A program made the position numbers and the translations under genes. A DNA stretch of 64,000 nt, taken from the NCBI GenBank assembly GCA_964576075.1, contig CAZNTX010000004.1, forward strand, positions 41,667-105,666, in the 5' to 3' direction. Below, piece after piece: positions 25,821-33,565 of this stretch (the first letter of the stretch is position 1; each line of letters opens with the position of its first letter). This DNA comes from Thermohalobaculum sp964576075 (GTDB taxonomy: Bacteria > Pseudomonadota > Alphaproteobacteria > Rhodobacterales > Rhodobacteraceae). A model generated the notes under the pieces. It was not told where the DNA came from and searched no databases. It saw only the letters and a program-made list of their open reading frames with translations.

Positions 25821-27323
25821 TCAATCGTAGGCTTCGCGGTATCTGCGCACGATTCTGAGCGCAACCATGTTGAGCGCCAGCGTCACGACGAAGAGCGTGA
25901 AGCCGAGCGTGTAGGCCGGGCCGGCGGCGGTGCCGGCATCGGTGTCGCCGGTGATCAGCATGACGATCTGCACGGTGACGGTGGTCACCGTGTCGAGCGG
26001 GTTGAAGGTGAGGTTCGCCCCCTGCCCCGCCGCCATCACCACGATCATCGTCTCGCCGACGGCGCGGGAGATGCCGAGCAGCACCGCCGAGACGATGCCG
26101 GGCAGCGCCGCGGGGAGCACGACGATGCGGATCGTCTCCGCCTTGGTCGCCCCGAGGCCGTAGGAGCCGTCGCGCAGGCTTTGCGGCACGGCGTTGATCA
26201 CGTCGTCGGAGAGGGAGGAGATGAAGGGGATGATCATGATCCCCATCACCACGCCGGCCGCGAGGGCCGACTGCGCGTCGATCGAGAGGCCGATCCAGGC
26301 GCCCGCATCGCGGATCGCGGGGGCCACCGTGATCGCCGCGAAGAAGCCGTAGACCACCGTGGGCACGCCGGCGAGGATCTCGAGCATCGGCTTGGCCCAG
26401 GACCGCACCGATTTCGGCGCGAAGTCGGCCAGATAGATCGCGGCGAAGAGGCCGATCGGCACCGCGACGAGCATCGCGATGATGGTGATCAGGAAGGTGC
26501 CGAGGAAGAGCGGCACGGCGCCCACCTTGTCGGCCGAGAGGTTGCCCTCGTGCACGCCGGAGAGGGGGCTCCAGGTCAGGCCGAAGAGGAACTTGTCGAT
26601 CCGCCAGTCGAGCCCGGAGAAGAAGCTGAGCGTCTCGCCGATCAGCGAGAGCAGGATGCCGAGGGTCGTCAGGATGGCGATCGCCGCGGCGAGCAGCAGG
26701 ATGACTCGCAGGATGCGCTCGGAGGAGTTGCGGGCGCGGAAGTCGACGCCGACGCGGCTGTAGGTCAGCGCGAAGGCGAGCGCCGCCATGGCGAGGCTCG
26801 CGCCGCAGACGATCCAGATCCGGGTGCCGTCGATCGCGGCGAAGCGCGCGGCGAGCTCCTCGCGCAGCGGGTCGACCGCGGAGGGCACGCGGTCCGCGGC
26901 GATCTTGCGCGCGTCCTCGAGGACGAGCTCCTTCTCGATCGAGAGCATCTCGCGCCCCTCGGCGGACAGGAGCTGCTCCAGCGCGTCGCGCATCACCGTG
27001 CCGACATAGCTGAGCCCGACGAGATCGGTGACGAGGAAGGTGCCGTAGCCCGCGATGGCCACCCAGAGGAGGGCGTAGAGCCCGTGATAGGCCGGGCGGG
27101 AATGCAGATTGGCGAGTCGCCCCCCGGCGCTCGCCACCGCCTTGGCGCGGGCGAAGACGAAGGCCGTGAGCGCGATCAGGAAGACCACGAGCAGCGTCGT
27201 CGGCACCAGCGACGGGCCGGAATATCCCTCGGGATCGGCGATGAGCGCGATGATGTCACCGCCGCCGAAGAGGACGACTGCGAGTATCGCCAAGCCGATG
27301 GCGATCGTTGTGTTGCGGTCCAC
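25821..27323 (-). CDS. pstC: Phosphate ABC transporter permease PstC
   Basis: 500-residue permease starting at GTG (27321-27323) after GAGGGG. Two to three N-terminal helices and a periplasmic segment with a conserved SIEKELVLEDARK helix precede the MetI-like core. The EAA loop is GLGATKAETIRIVVLPAALPG. It has the long N-terminal extension seen in alphaproteobacteria. pstA begins 13 nt after its stop. Confidence 0.96.
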   Translation of the reverse strand: MDRNTTIAIGLAILAVVLFGGGDIIALIADPEGYSGPSLVPTTLLVVFLIALTAFVFARAKAVASAGGRLANLHSRPAYHGLYALLWVAIAGYGTFLVTDLVGLSYVGTVMRDALEQLLSAEGREMLSIEKELVLEDARKIAADRVPSAVDPLREELAARFAAIDGTRIWIVCGASLAMAALAFALTYSRVGVDFRARNSSERILRVILLLAAAIAILTTLGILLSLIGETLSFFSGLDWRIDKFLFGLTWSPLSGVHEGNLSADKVGAVPLFLGTFLITIIAMLVAVPIGLFAAIYLADFAPKSVRSWAKPMLEILAGVPTVVYGFFAAITVAPAIRDAGAWIGLSIDAQSALAAGVVMGIMIIPFISSLSDDVINAVPQSLRDGSYGLGATKAETIRIVVLPAALPGIVSAVLLGISRAVGETMIVVMAAGQGANLTFNPLDTVTTVTVQIVMLITGDTDAGTAAGPAYTLGFTLFVVTLALNMVALRIVRRYREAYD

Positions 27324-27431
27324 GGCAACGCCCCTCGTTGCGCCGGCCTCCGCGCCGCGAGAGCGCCCGGGCGGCGAGACACTCGGAAACGGGAGGGGCG
27401 GCGCGCGCCACCCCTCCTCAGACGGCTCGGA

Positions 27432-27530
27432 TCAGAGGTCGCCGGCCTGCAGCGGGGTCCGGCTCATCACGCGCTCGGCGTTGTCCTGATGCGCGTCCGC
27501 GGGCAGCGGGATCAGGCCCTTCTCGACGAG
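27432..27530 (-). pseudogene. pstS: Detached C-terminal coding remnant of pstS
   Basis: Directly after the TAA of pstS the same frame continues for 32 sense codons, LVEKGLIPLPADAHQ through SRTPLQAGDL, then TGA at 27432-27434. This is the expected conserved PstS C-terminus, so the stop at 27531-27533 is an interruption inside the ancestral gene. It would be a tyrosine codon (TAC) changed to TAA by one base. Confidence 0.85.
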
Positions 27531-28409
27531 TTAGCCGAACTTGCCGGAGGCGTCGTCCGACACGAACTCGGCCGCATACTCCATGATGCCGGGCACGACG
27601 CCGACATGCGCGCTCTTGATGTAGAAGTAGAGCGAGCGGGCCAGCGGGTAGTCACCGGCGAGGATGTTGTCGAAGGTCGGCTCGACGCCGTTGATGTTGT
27701 GGCCTTTGATCTTGTCGGCGTTCTCCTCGAGGAAGGAGTAGCCGAACACGCCCATGGCGTCCGGGTTGGCGACGACCTTCTGAACGATCAGGTTGTCGTT
27801 CTCGCCGGCGTCGACATAGGCGCCGTCCTCGCGGACCTCGATCTCGATGTCGAGACCGGCCTCCTCGCAGCCCTCCTCGAGCGCGAGCTCCTCGAAGGCG
27901 TCGCGGGTGCCGGAGGTCGGCGGCGGGCCGAGGACCTCGATCTTCAGGTTCGGCAGGGAGGGGTCGACGTCGGACCAGTTGGTCGGCGCCGGGTCCATCG
28001 CGCCGGCCACGAGCGCCTTGCAGAGCTGCTCGCGGGTCAGGTCGAAGGACGGGCTCTCCTTGGAGTTCGCGACGACGATGCCGTCATAGCCGGCGACCGA
28101 CTCGACGACCTCGGTCACGCCGTTGTTCTGGCAGAGCTCGAACTCCGACTTCTTGATGCGGCGCGAGGCGTTGGTGATGTCCGGGTGCTGGGTGCCGACG
28201 CCGGCGCAGAAGAGCTTGAGGCCGCCGCCCGAACCGGTCGACTCGACAACCGGGGTCGGGAACGCGGTCGCCTTGCCGAAAGCCTCGGCGACGGCGGTCG
28301 AGAAGGGGAAGACGGTCGACGAGCCGACGATCTTGATCTGATCGCGAGCGCTGGCGGTGCCGGCCACGGCGATCGCGGCGGCAGCCACGGCGAGGCTGAA
28401 CTTGGTCAT
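27531..28409 (-). CDS. pstS: Periplasmic phosphate-binding protein PstS, truncated by an in-frame TAA
   Basis: High-affinity periplasmic phosphate receptor, 292 residues before the stop instead of about 325. The signal peptide covers about residues 1-21 (TASA/R). Phosphate-site motifs are KIVGSSTVFPFS, ESTGSGGGLKLFC and the GPPPTSGTRDAF loop. The reading ends ...DDASGKFG-stop, while the continuing frame still encodes the family's C-terminal helix, so it is a recent nonsense change or a base-call error. It is the first gene of pstSCAB-phoU-phoB and lies 90 nt downstream of a PHO box array. Confidence 0.93.
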   Translation of the reverse strand: MTKFSLAVAAAAIAVAGTASARDQIKIVGSSTVFPFSTAVAEAFGKATAFPTPVVESTGSGGGLKLFCAGVGTQHPDITNASRRIKKSEFELCQNNGVTEVVESVAGYDGIVVANSKESPSFDLTREQLCKALVAGAMDPAPTNWSDVDPSLPNLKIEVLGPPPTSGTRDAFEELALEEGCEEAGLDIEIEVREDGAYVDAGENDNLIVQKVVANPDAMGVFGYSFLEENADKIKGHNINGVEPTFDNILAGDYPLARSLYFYIKSAHVGVVPGIMEYAAEFVSDDASGKFG

Positions 28410-28499
28410 TGGGGGTCTCCAGTTCTTCGGATTTTGAGCGTCTCAACCATCCCTGCACGGACAACATCCGTGCTTGTGGTGGCGCGGAAGCTAGTGACC

Positions 28500-28543
28500 G
28501 CAGGCGACACGGAAATTACGAATTCGTTACGGTTTTATGACAG
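28500..28543 (-). promoter_or_regulatory. PHO box array upstream of pstS
   Basis: On the minus strand CTGTCATAAAACCGTAAC (28526-28543) closely matches the PhoB consensus. It continues in 11-nt steps: CTGTCAT, CCGTAAC, TCGTAAT and GTGTCGC half-sites each followed by a 4-nt spacer. That is four half-sites, enough for two PhoB dimers. It would make the operon inducible by phosphate starvation. Confidence 0.88.
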
Positions 28544-28604
28544 AGTAACCCATTGGCAGAGAACGACTTCCGACCACGCCCTCGAGTGGGCCTTCGCAGA
28601 TGCG

Positions 28605-29840
28605 TCATCCGGTGCGGCGGGCGGCCGCGGCGACGGGGAGCCAGACGGTGAAGCGCGAGCCCCGGCCCTCCTCGCTTTCGATCTCGAGCTGGCCGCGATG
28701 GCGGCTGAGCACGTGCTTGACGATCGCGAGGCCGAGCCCCGTCCCCCCGCGGGCGCGCGAGTGCGGGACCGAGACGCGGTAGAACCGCTCTGTCAGCCGC
28801 GGCAGATGGGTCCGCGCGATGCCGGGGCCGGTATCCACCACGGCGATGCCGACGCGCCCGCCGGTCTCGGGCCCCGCGGGCAGCGCGCGCACCGCCACGC
28901 TGTCCCCCGCCCGGCCGTATTTGATCGCGTTGTCCACGAGGTTCTGGAAAACCTGGGAGAGCTCCTCGCGGCTGCCGAGCACCGCGACCTCGGCGCCGGC
29001 GAGATCGGCCTGCAGGTCGATCCCCGCGGCCTCCGCGACCGGCGCGAGCGCCTCGACGGTCTCCTCCACGATCTCGGCGAGGCTCTGCGGCGTGCGCGGG
29101 GGCACGCGCTCGTTCTGCTCGATGCGGTTGAGCGAGAGCATGTCCTCGACGAGCCGGCGCATCCGCTCGGTCTGAGTCGCCATGATGCCGAGGAAGCGCT
29201 CGGCGGCCTCCGGATCGTCGCGGGCATGGCCCTGCAGCGTCTCGATGATGCCGGAGATCGAGGCGAGCGGGGTCTTGAGCTCGTGGCTCGCATTGGCGAC
29301 GAAATCGCGGAAGAGTTGCTCGGAGCGCCGGCTCTGCGTGATGTCCTCGATCAGCACGACGACATCGCCCGCGGCGGGGCGGAGATGGGCGCGCAGATGG
29401 AGCTCCGCGCCCCGCATCAGCGCGAACTCCACGGTGACGGCGAGGCCCTCGGCGCGGGCTTCTTCGATCGCGGCGAGGAGCTTCGGCGCGCGCAGCGCCG
29501 CGGCGTGGAACGGGAGCGCCGGGAGCCGCCCGAAGAGCTCGGCCGCGATCGGATTGGCGAATCGCACGGCGCTCTCCCGGTCGATCCTCAGGATCGCGAG
29601 CGGAAGATGCTCGAGCAGCGCCCGGTCGGACTGCGCCCGGGCCGGGGTCTCCGGCGCGGGCCGGACCGGCGCGGGCCGCCCCTCGGGCGCGCGCGGCGCG
29701 AGCAGCCCCCCGCCGAGCGCGCCGACCGCCCCGGCGAGCACGGTCGCGACCGGCTCCTCCCAGACGAAATGCGCCGAAGCGCCAGCCGCCCCGGCGAGGA
29801 TGGCGGGCGTCAGCGATCGGCCGATCTCACGCAAGAGCAT
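28605..29840 (-). CDS. phoR: Phosphate regulon sensor histidine kinase PhoR
   Basis: 411-residue membrane kinase. Two short hydrophobic segments are near the N-terminus (about 10-50), then a PAS-like domain (about 70-180), HisKA with the phosphorylated histidine in FVANASHELKTPLASISG (near residue 195), and HATPase with N box LVDNAIKYG, G1 DTGPGIA and G2 GGTGLGLAIVKH. It phosphorylates PhoB and has no large periplasmic sensor, consistent with sensing through PstSCAB/PhoU. It is separated from pstS by 195 nt that contain the PHO boxes. No strong Shine-Dalgarno is seen before the ATG. Confidence 0.94.
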   Translation of the reverse strand: MLLREIGRSLTPAILAGAAGASAHFVWEEPVATVLAGAVGALGGGLLAPRAPEGRPAPVRPAPETPARAQSDRALLEHLPLAILRIDRESAVRFANPIAAELFGRLPALPFHAAALRAPKLLAAIEEARAEGLAVTVEFALMRGAELHLRAHLRPAAGDVVVLIEDITQSRRSEQLFRDFVANASHELKTPLASISGIIETLQGHARDDPEAAERFLGIMATQTERMRRLVEDMLSLNRIEQNERVPPRTPQSLAEIVEETVEALAPVAEAAGIDLQADLAGAEVAVLGSREELSQVFQNLVDNAIKYGRAGDSVAVRALPAGPETGGRVGIAVVDTGPGIARTHLPRLTERFYRVSVPHSRARGGTGLGLAIVKHVLSRHRGQLEIESEEGRGSRFTVWLPVAAAARRTG

Positions 29841-29926
29841 GGCGGGTCCGCGGTGGCGCCGGGCTCCCTCCGGCGAGGCGTGGATAGCACGGGCCGGGCT
29901 CCGCGGCGAGGCCCGCCCGCGCCCCC

Positions 29927-32900
29927 TCACCCCATGTCGAAGAGACCGACGAAGGCGCCGTCGGCGAGGTCTGGCTCGGTGCGGGCGACGTTCTCCGGGC
30001 TCTCGGCGAAGACGGAGAGGAGCCCGGCGCGGTCGAGCCCCCCCGCCTCGAGCGCCGACACCCAGAAGGCGCGCCCCGGCCCGTCCGCCTCCCGGCCGAG
30101 GGCGTTCTCGTAGAGCGCGTCGACATACCGCTCCGCCGCCGGGTCCGCGCCATAGAGCAGCGCGAATTCCGGGGTCTCGACGAAGGCCTCGGCGAGGGCG
30201 TCGGGCGCGAGCCCGGCCTCGACGGCGGCGAGGTTGAAGCGCAGGCCCGCCTCGTCCGGCGCGCGGCCATAGGCGGCGGCGTAGCTGCGATAGACGAAGC
30301 CGAGCTCTGGCGCGTCGAGCAGGTCGTAGAGGAGCGCGCCGTCGGCGACCTCGATGCGCTCGATCTGCAGGAGCCGGTCGGTCCCGTCGGCGGCCGTCAC
30401 CGTGACCGCCCCGTCCGCGCCGAGCGCGATGCCGAGCGCATCCCGCGGGGCGGCGTAGACGGCGGTGTCGGTGCCGAGACTGCCCGACAGGGTGTCGTCG
30501 CCCGGAGAGCCGGCGATCCGGTCGTCCCCCGCGAAGCCGCCGATCGCCTCCGAGGCGGCGGTGCCCGCGAGCGCGTCGTCCCCCCCGGTGCCGACGATGC
30601 GGGCCACCCCCGCGCCATAGGGCACGGCGAGGAGGATCGGGTCGTGGTCGGACGCCCGCCCCGGGCGCGCGGCGAACTCGGCGTTGAGATGGACGATGTC
30701 GACCTCGGCGCCGGCGGCGATGTCCGCGTCGATCAGGATATGGTCGAGCGACTGCGAATTGCCCTGAAAGACGAAGCTGTAGCGCTCGTCCTCGGGCAGA
30801 TACTCGGTGGTGTTGACGAGGCGCGGCGCGCCGGTGCCGTCGTCTCCGGGCAGGATCTCGGCGACCGGGGAGACGAACTCGAACTCGTTGAAGTCTCCGA
30901 GCACGATGGCGCCGAGCCCCGCAGTGGGAGCGTCGGCGCGGGTGTAGGCGTCGATCAGCCCCTGCAGCGCCGCCGCCCCGGCCTGCGCCTGGCGCTCGTC
31001 GAGCGAGCCGTTGACGCCGGGCTCCTCCTGGCGCGCCGCGAAGGGCTGCTCGGTGCCGAGGATCGGGGCGGAGCCGCCCTTGGAGGAGAAATGCGCGTTG
31101 ACGATCAGCACGTCGCGCGCCGGGTCGATCGGCGGATCGGTGCTGAGCTCTGGCACCTCGCCCCAGAAGCGGAAGCCCCCCGCGATCGGCAGGCGCGCCC
31201 CCTCGAAGGGCGCGCCCTCGTCCTGGAGGCCGGCGAAATCGGGCAGGTTGCCCTCGCTGCGGGCCTCGACGCGCGCAGGGTTGTAGAGGAAGGCGGTGCG
31301 GATGTTGCCGCCCGGCTGCCCGCCGGAGGCGTTGTCCGAGATCAGGTCGTTGTCGATGAACTCGTAGCTCGGCCCGCCCGCCGCCTCGATGGCGGCGACC
31401 AGGGTGGCGAGGGTCAGGTCCGCCGCCACCGTCCCGTCGTCGACCGAACCGGAATTGTCCTGCACCTCTTGCAGGGCGAGGATGTCGGGCGCGCCGAGCG
31501 CCTCCACGATGTCCCGCGCGATGGCGTCGAAGCGGCCGTCGGCGATGTCCGCGTCGCCGTCCTCGTCGTTGGGGTCGAGGTTGAGCAAGTTGTAGGTGGC
31601 CACCGTCATGGTGTCGAGATCGCCGCGGAGGGGGCTGGTCTCGCGGCCGAGGAGCGGGCCCTCGGTCACCGCGAAGGGGGCGGTGGGGACGATCTGGAAA
31701 TTGCCGAAATCGTAGGAGACCACGCCCTCGACGCCGGCGACCCCGATCAGCGTGTCGACCTCCGGCACGGCGAAGTCCGGGGTGATGTCGGGATCGGCGT
31801 CGATCTGGATCTTCTCGGGGTTGAAGTCGTCGGGCGAGATGTTGAGCGTGCCGCGGGCGGAAAGGCCGCTCGCCGCCGCCTCGTCGGCGACGACGAAGAG
31901 CTCGCCGAACCGGTTGGTCCCGGCGACGGCCACGCCCTGGGGCAGGCTCACGAGCATCCCCTCGAGGCTCTCGAAGAAGTCGATGCCGTCGGTCTCCGGC
32001 TCGAAGGCGGCGAAGGCGTCGTCGTCGATCGTCTCGGAGGGCGGCAGGCGGCCCGCGGCGCCGAGCACCGTCGCCGTCGGGAAGACCGTCGGGGCGGCGT
32101 CGAAGATCTCGACATACTCGGCCGCGATCTCGGTGGTCGGCAGGTTGCGCGTGGCGACGCCGCCGGGGACGGTCTCGGCCACCCGCCCGACGACGGCGAC
32201 CGCCTGCCCCGCGATCGGCTCGGGCGCCCCCTCGGTCGCGACGAACAGCGCGTCGGAGGTCGCCGGGTCGCCGTCGCCGGCGGGATCCTGGAGGTAGAAG
32301 CCGTTGCCGTCGACCGCGGTGACCACGCCGGTGGTCGCGACCCGCGCGCCCTCGAGCTCGCCCTCCGCCGCGATCCAGGCGGCGAAGCTCTCGGCCACGA
32401 AGGGGGAGACGTGCCCCGCCCCCTGGATCGCCGGGATCGGGACCATGGGCGCGGGCGCGACCGTGTCGATCTGGGCGCGCAGCTCGGCGGTCTCCGGCCG
32501 GTCGAAGGCGACGGTGGCGACCTCGGCATAGACGCCGAGCCCGAGGATCGCCTCGGCGAAGAGATTGGGGTTGGCGCCGAAGCCCCCGGGCACGGCCTGG
32601 CTGTCCCAGATGCCGGTGAGGGTCTCGGCCTCGTAGTCGATCTCGACCGCCCCGGCCTCCGCCGCGGCGAGGAGGTCGAAGAGGATCTCCCCGGTCTCGC
32701 CGATGCCGCCCAAGCGGAAGTCGAGCGCGGTGACGTCGTCCGGATCGGTGCGCAGCGCCGGGTCCTCGACAAGATCGACCCCCTCGAGCGCGATGGAGAA
32801 GCGGATCGCGAGGCCGTCGGCGGGGCCCGGCAGCCCGCGGGCGGCGACGCTCCCCCCGGCCGCACTGTCGAGGGGCGCCGGGGCGCCGGGGGCAGGGATC

Positions 32901-33499
32901 ACCTCGGCCGGCGAGAAGGCGCCGGGGACCGGCAGCGGCCCGGGCGCGTTGCTCCGCCCGGGGCTGTCCTCGCTCTCGTCGGCGAAGGCGAGGAGCTCGA
33001 AGGCGCCCGAGCCGTCCGGGCGCGCGGCGAGGCCCGCGGGGGCGAACGCCCCGTCCGGCCCGACCACCGCCTCCGCATAGCTCAGATCCGGCGTCCCGTC
33101 GCCGTCGATCAGCGAGACGCCGTCGAGCAGCGCGGTCCAGGGCGTCGCGTCGAGCGTGCCGTCGTCGTCCGCGTCGAGATCCTCGCCCGCGGCGCCGGTG
33201 AAGCCCTCGACGAGGAGGAAGCTCGAGGGCGAGCCGAAGAAGTCGAACGCCGCCGTCAGATCGCCGGGATCGAGGGGCGTGTCCGTGCCCTCCGCGGCGA
33301 GCAGGAAGACCCCCTCCCCGTCCGCCGCGCCGCCCGAAAGGTCGAAGGCGAAGTCCACCTGTCCGGGCGCGAACTCCCCGGAGAGGACGAGGAGCGCGAG
33401 GCCGTCCGTGCGCGTCCCCGGCGCGGCGAAGAGCTCGACGAAATTGGAGACGTCGTCGCGCCCGCCCGGGCTCGAGATGCGGAGCTCGTTGATCTGCAT
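29927..33499 (-). CDS. Giant extracellular endonuclease/exonuclease/phosphatase-family protein with LTD, RTX and DUF4214 domains
   Basis: 1190-residue predicted secreted nuclease of the ExeM/NucH type. There is no classical signal peptide; RTX-like C-terminal repeats suggest type I secretion. Order: lamin-tail domain (about 1-150, MQINELRISSPGG), beta-rich middle, an EEP nuclease domain (about 631-958) with TYNLLNL, ILALQEVQ, VNAHFSSKG, VLGDFNEFEF and the terminal SDHDPILLAV. Then come a short calcium-binding repeat block (about 970-1015, GGDDALAG, GDDRIAG, GDDTLSG) and a DUF4214 domain (about 1065-1180). ATG at 33497-33499 follows GGGGAGGAC. Beside the pho operon it may release phosphate from external DNA, though no PHO box is evident upstream. 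Confidence 0.9.
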   Translation of the reverse strand: MQINELRISSPGGRDDVSNFVELFAAPGTRTDGLALLVLSGEFAPGQVDFAFDLSGGAADGEGVFLLAAEGTDTPLDPGDLTAAFDFFGSPSSFLLVEGFTGAAGEDLDADDDGTLDATPWTALLDGVSLIDGDGTPDLSYAEAVVGPDGAFAPAGLAARPDGSGAFELLAFADESEDSPGRSNAPGPLPVPGAFSPAEVIPAPGAPAPLDSAAGGSVAARGLPGPADGLAIRFSIALEGVDLVEDPALRTDPDDVTALDFRLGGIGETGEILFDLLAAAEAGAVEIDYEAETLTGIWDSQAVPGGFGANPNLFAEAILGLGVYAEVATVAFDRPETAELRAQIDTVAPAPMVPIPAIQGAGHVSPFVAESFAAWIAAEGELEGARVATTGVVTAVDGNGFYLQDPAGDGDPATSDALFVATEGAPEPIAGQAVAVVGRVAETVPGGVATRNLPTTEIAAEYVEIFDAAPTVFPTATVLGAAGRLPPSETIDDDAFAAFEPETDGIDFFESLEGMLVSLPQGVAVAGTNRFGELFVVADEAAASGLSARGTLNISPDDFNPEKIQIDADPDITPDFAVPEVDTLIGVAGVEGVVSYDFGNFQIVPTAPFAVTEGPLLGRETSPLRGDLDTMTVATYNLLNLDPNDEDGDADIADGRFDAIARDIVEALGAPDILALQEVQDNSGSVDDGTVAADLTLATLVAAIEAAGGPSYEFIDNDLISDNASGGQPGGNIRTAFLYNPARVEARSEGNLPDFAGLQDEGAPFEGARLPIAGGFRFWGEVPELSTDPPIDPARDVLIVNAHFSSKGGSAPILGTEQPFAARQEEPGVNGSLDERQAQAGAAALQGLIDAYTRADAPTAGLGAIVLGDFNEFEFVSPVAEILPGDDGTGAPRLVNTTEYLPEDERYSFVFQGNSQSLDHILIDADIAAGAEVDIVHLNAEFAARPGRASDHDPILLAVPYGAGVARIVGTGGDDALAGTAASEAIGGFAGDDRIAGSPGDDTLSGSLGTDTAVYAAPRDALGIALGADGAVTVTAADGTDRLLQIERIEVADGALLYDLLDAPELGFVYRSYAAAYGRAPDEAGLRFNLAAVEAGLAPDALAEAFVETPEFALLYGADPAAERYVDALYENALGREADGPGRAFWVSALEAGGLDRAGLLSVFAESPENVARTEPDLADGAFVGLFDMG

Positions 33500-33565
33500 G
33501 GCCGGCGTCCTCCCCGATTTGTCGCAGGCTGAAGGGATAGCCGGGGCGGCGGCCGCAGACAACGC

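Noticed and set aside
25707..30113. A 1468-codon plus-strand open frame antisense to pstC, pstS and phoR
   Set aside because: Low-complexity Arg/Glu/Asp/Gly translation typical of the strand opposite a G+C-rich gene; the minus strand encodes clear families.
33500..33565. A PHO box before the secreted nuclease gene
   Set aside because: No CTGTCAT-like half-site pair at 11-nt spacing was found in this 66-bp gap.
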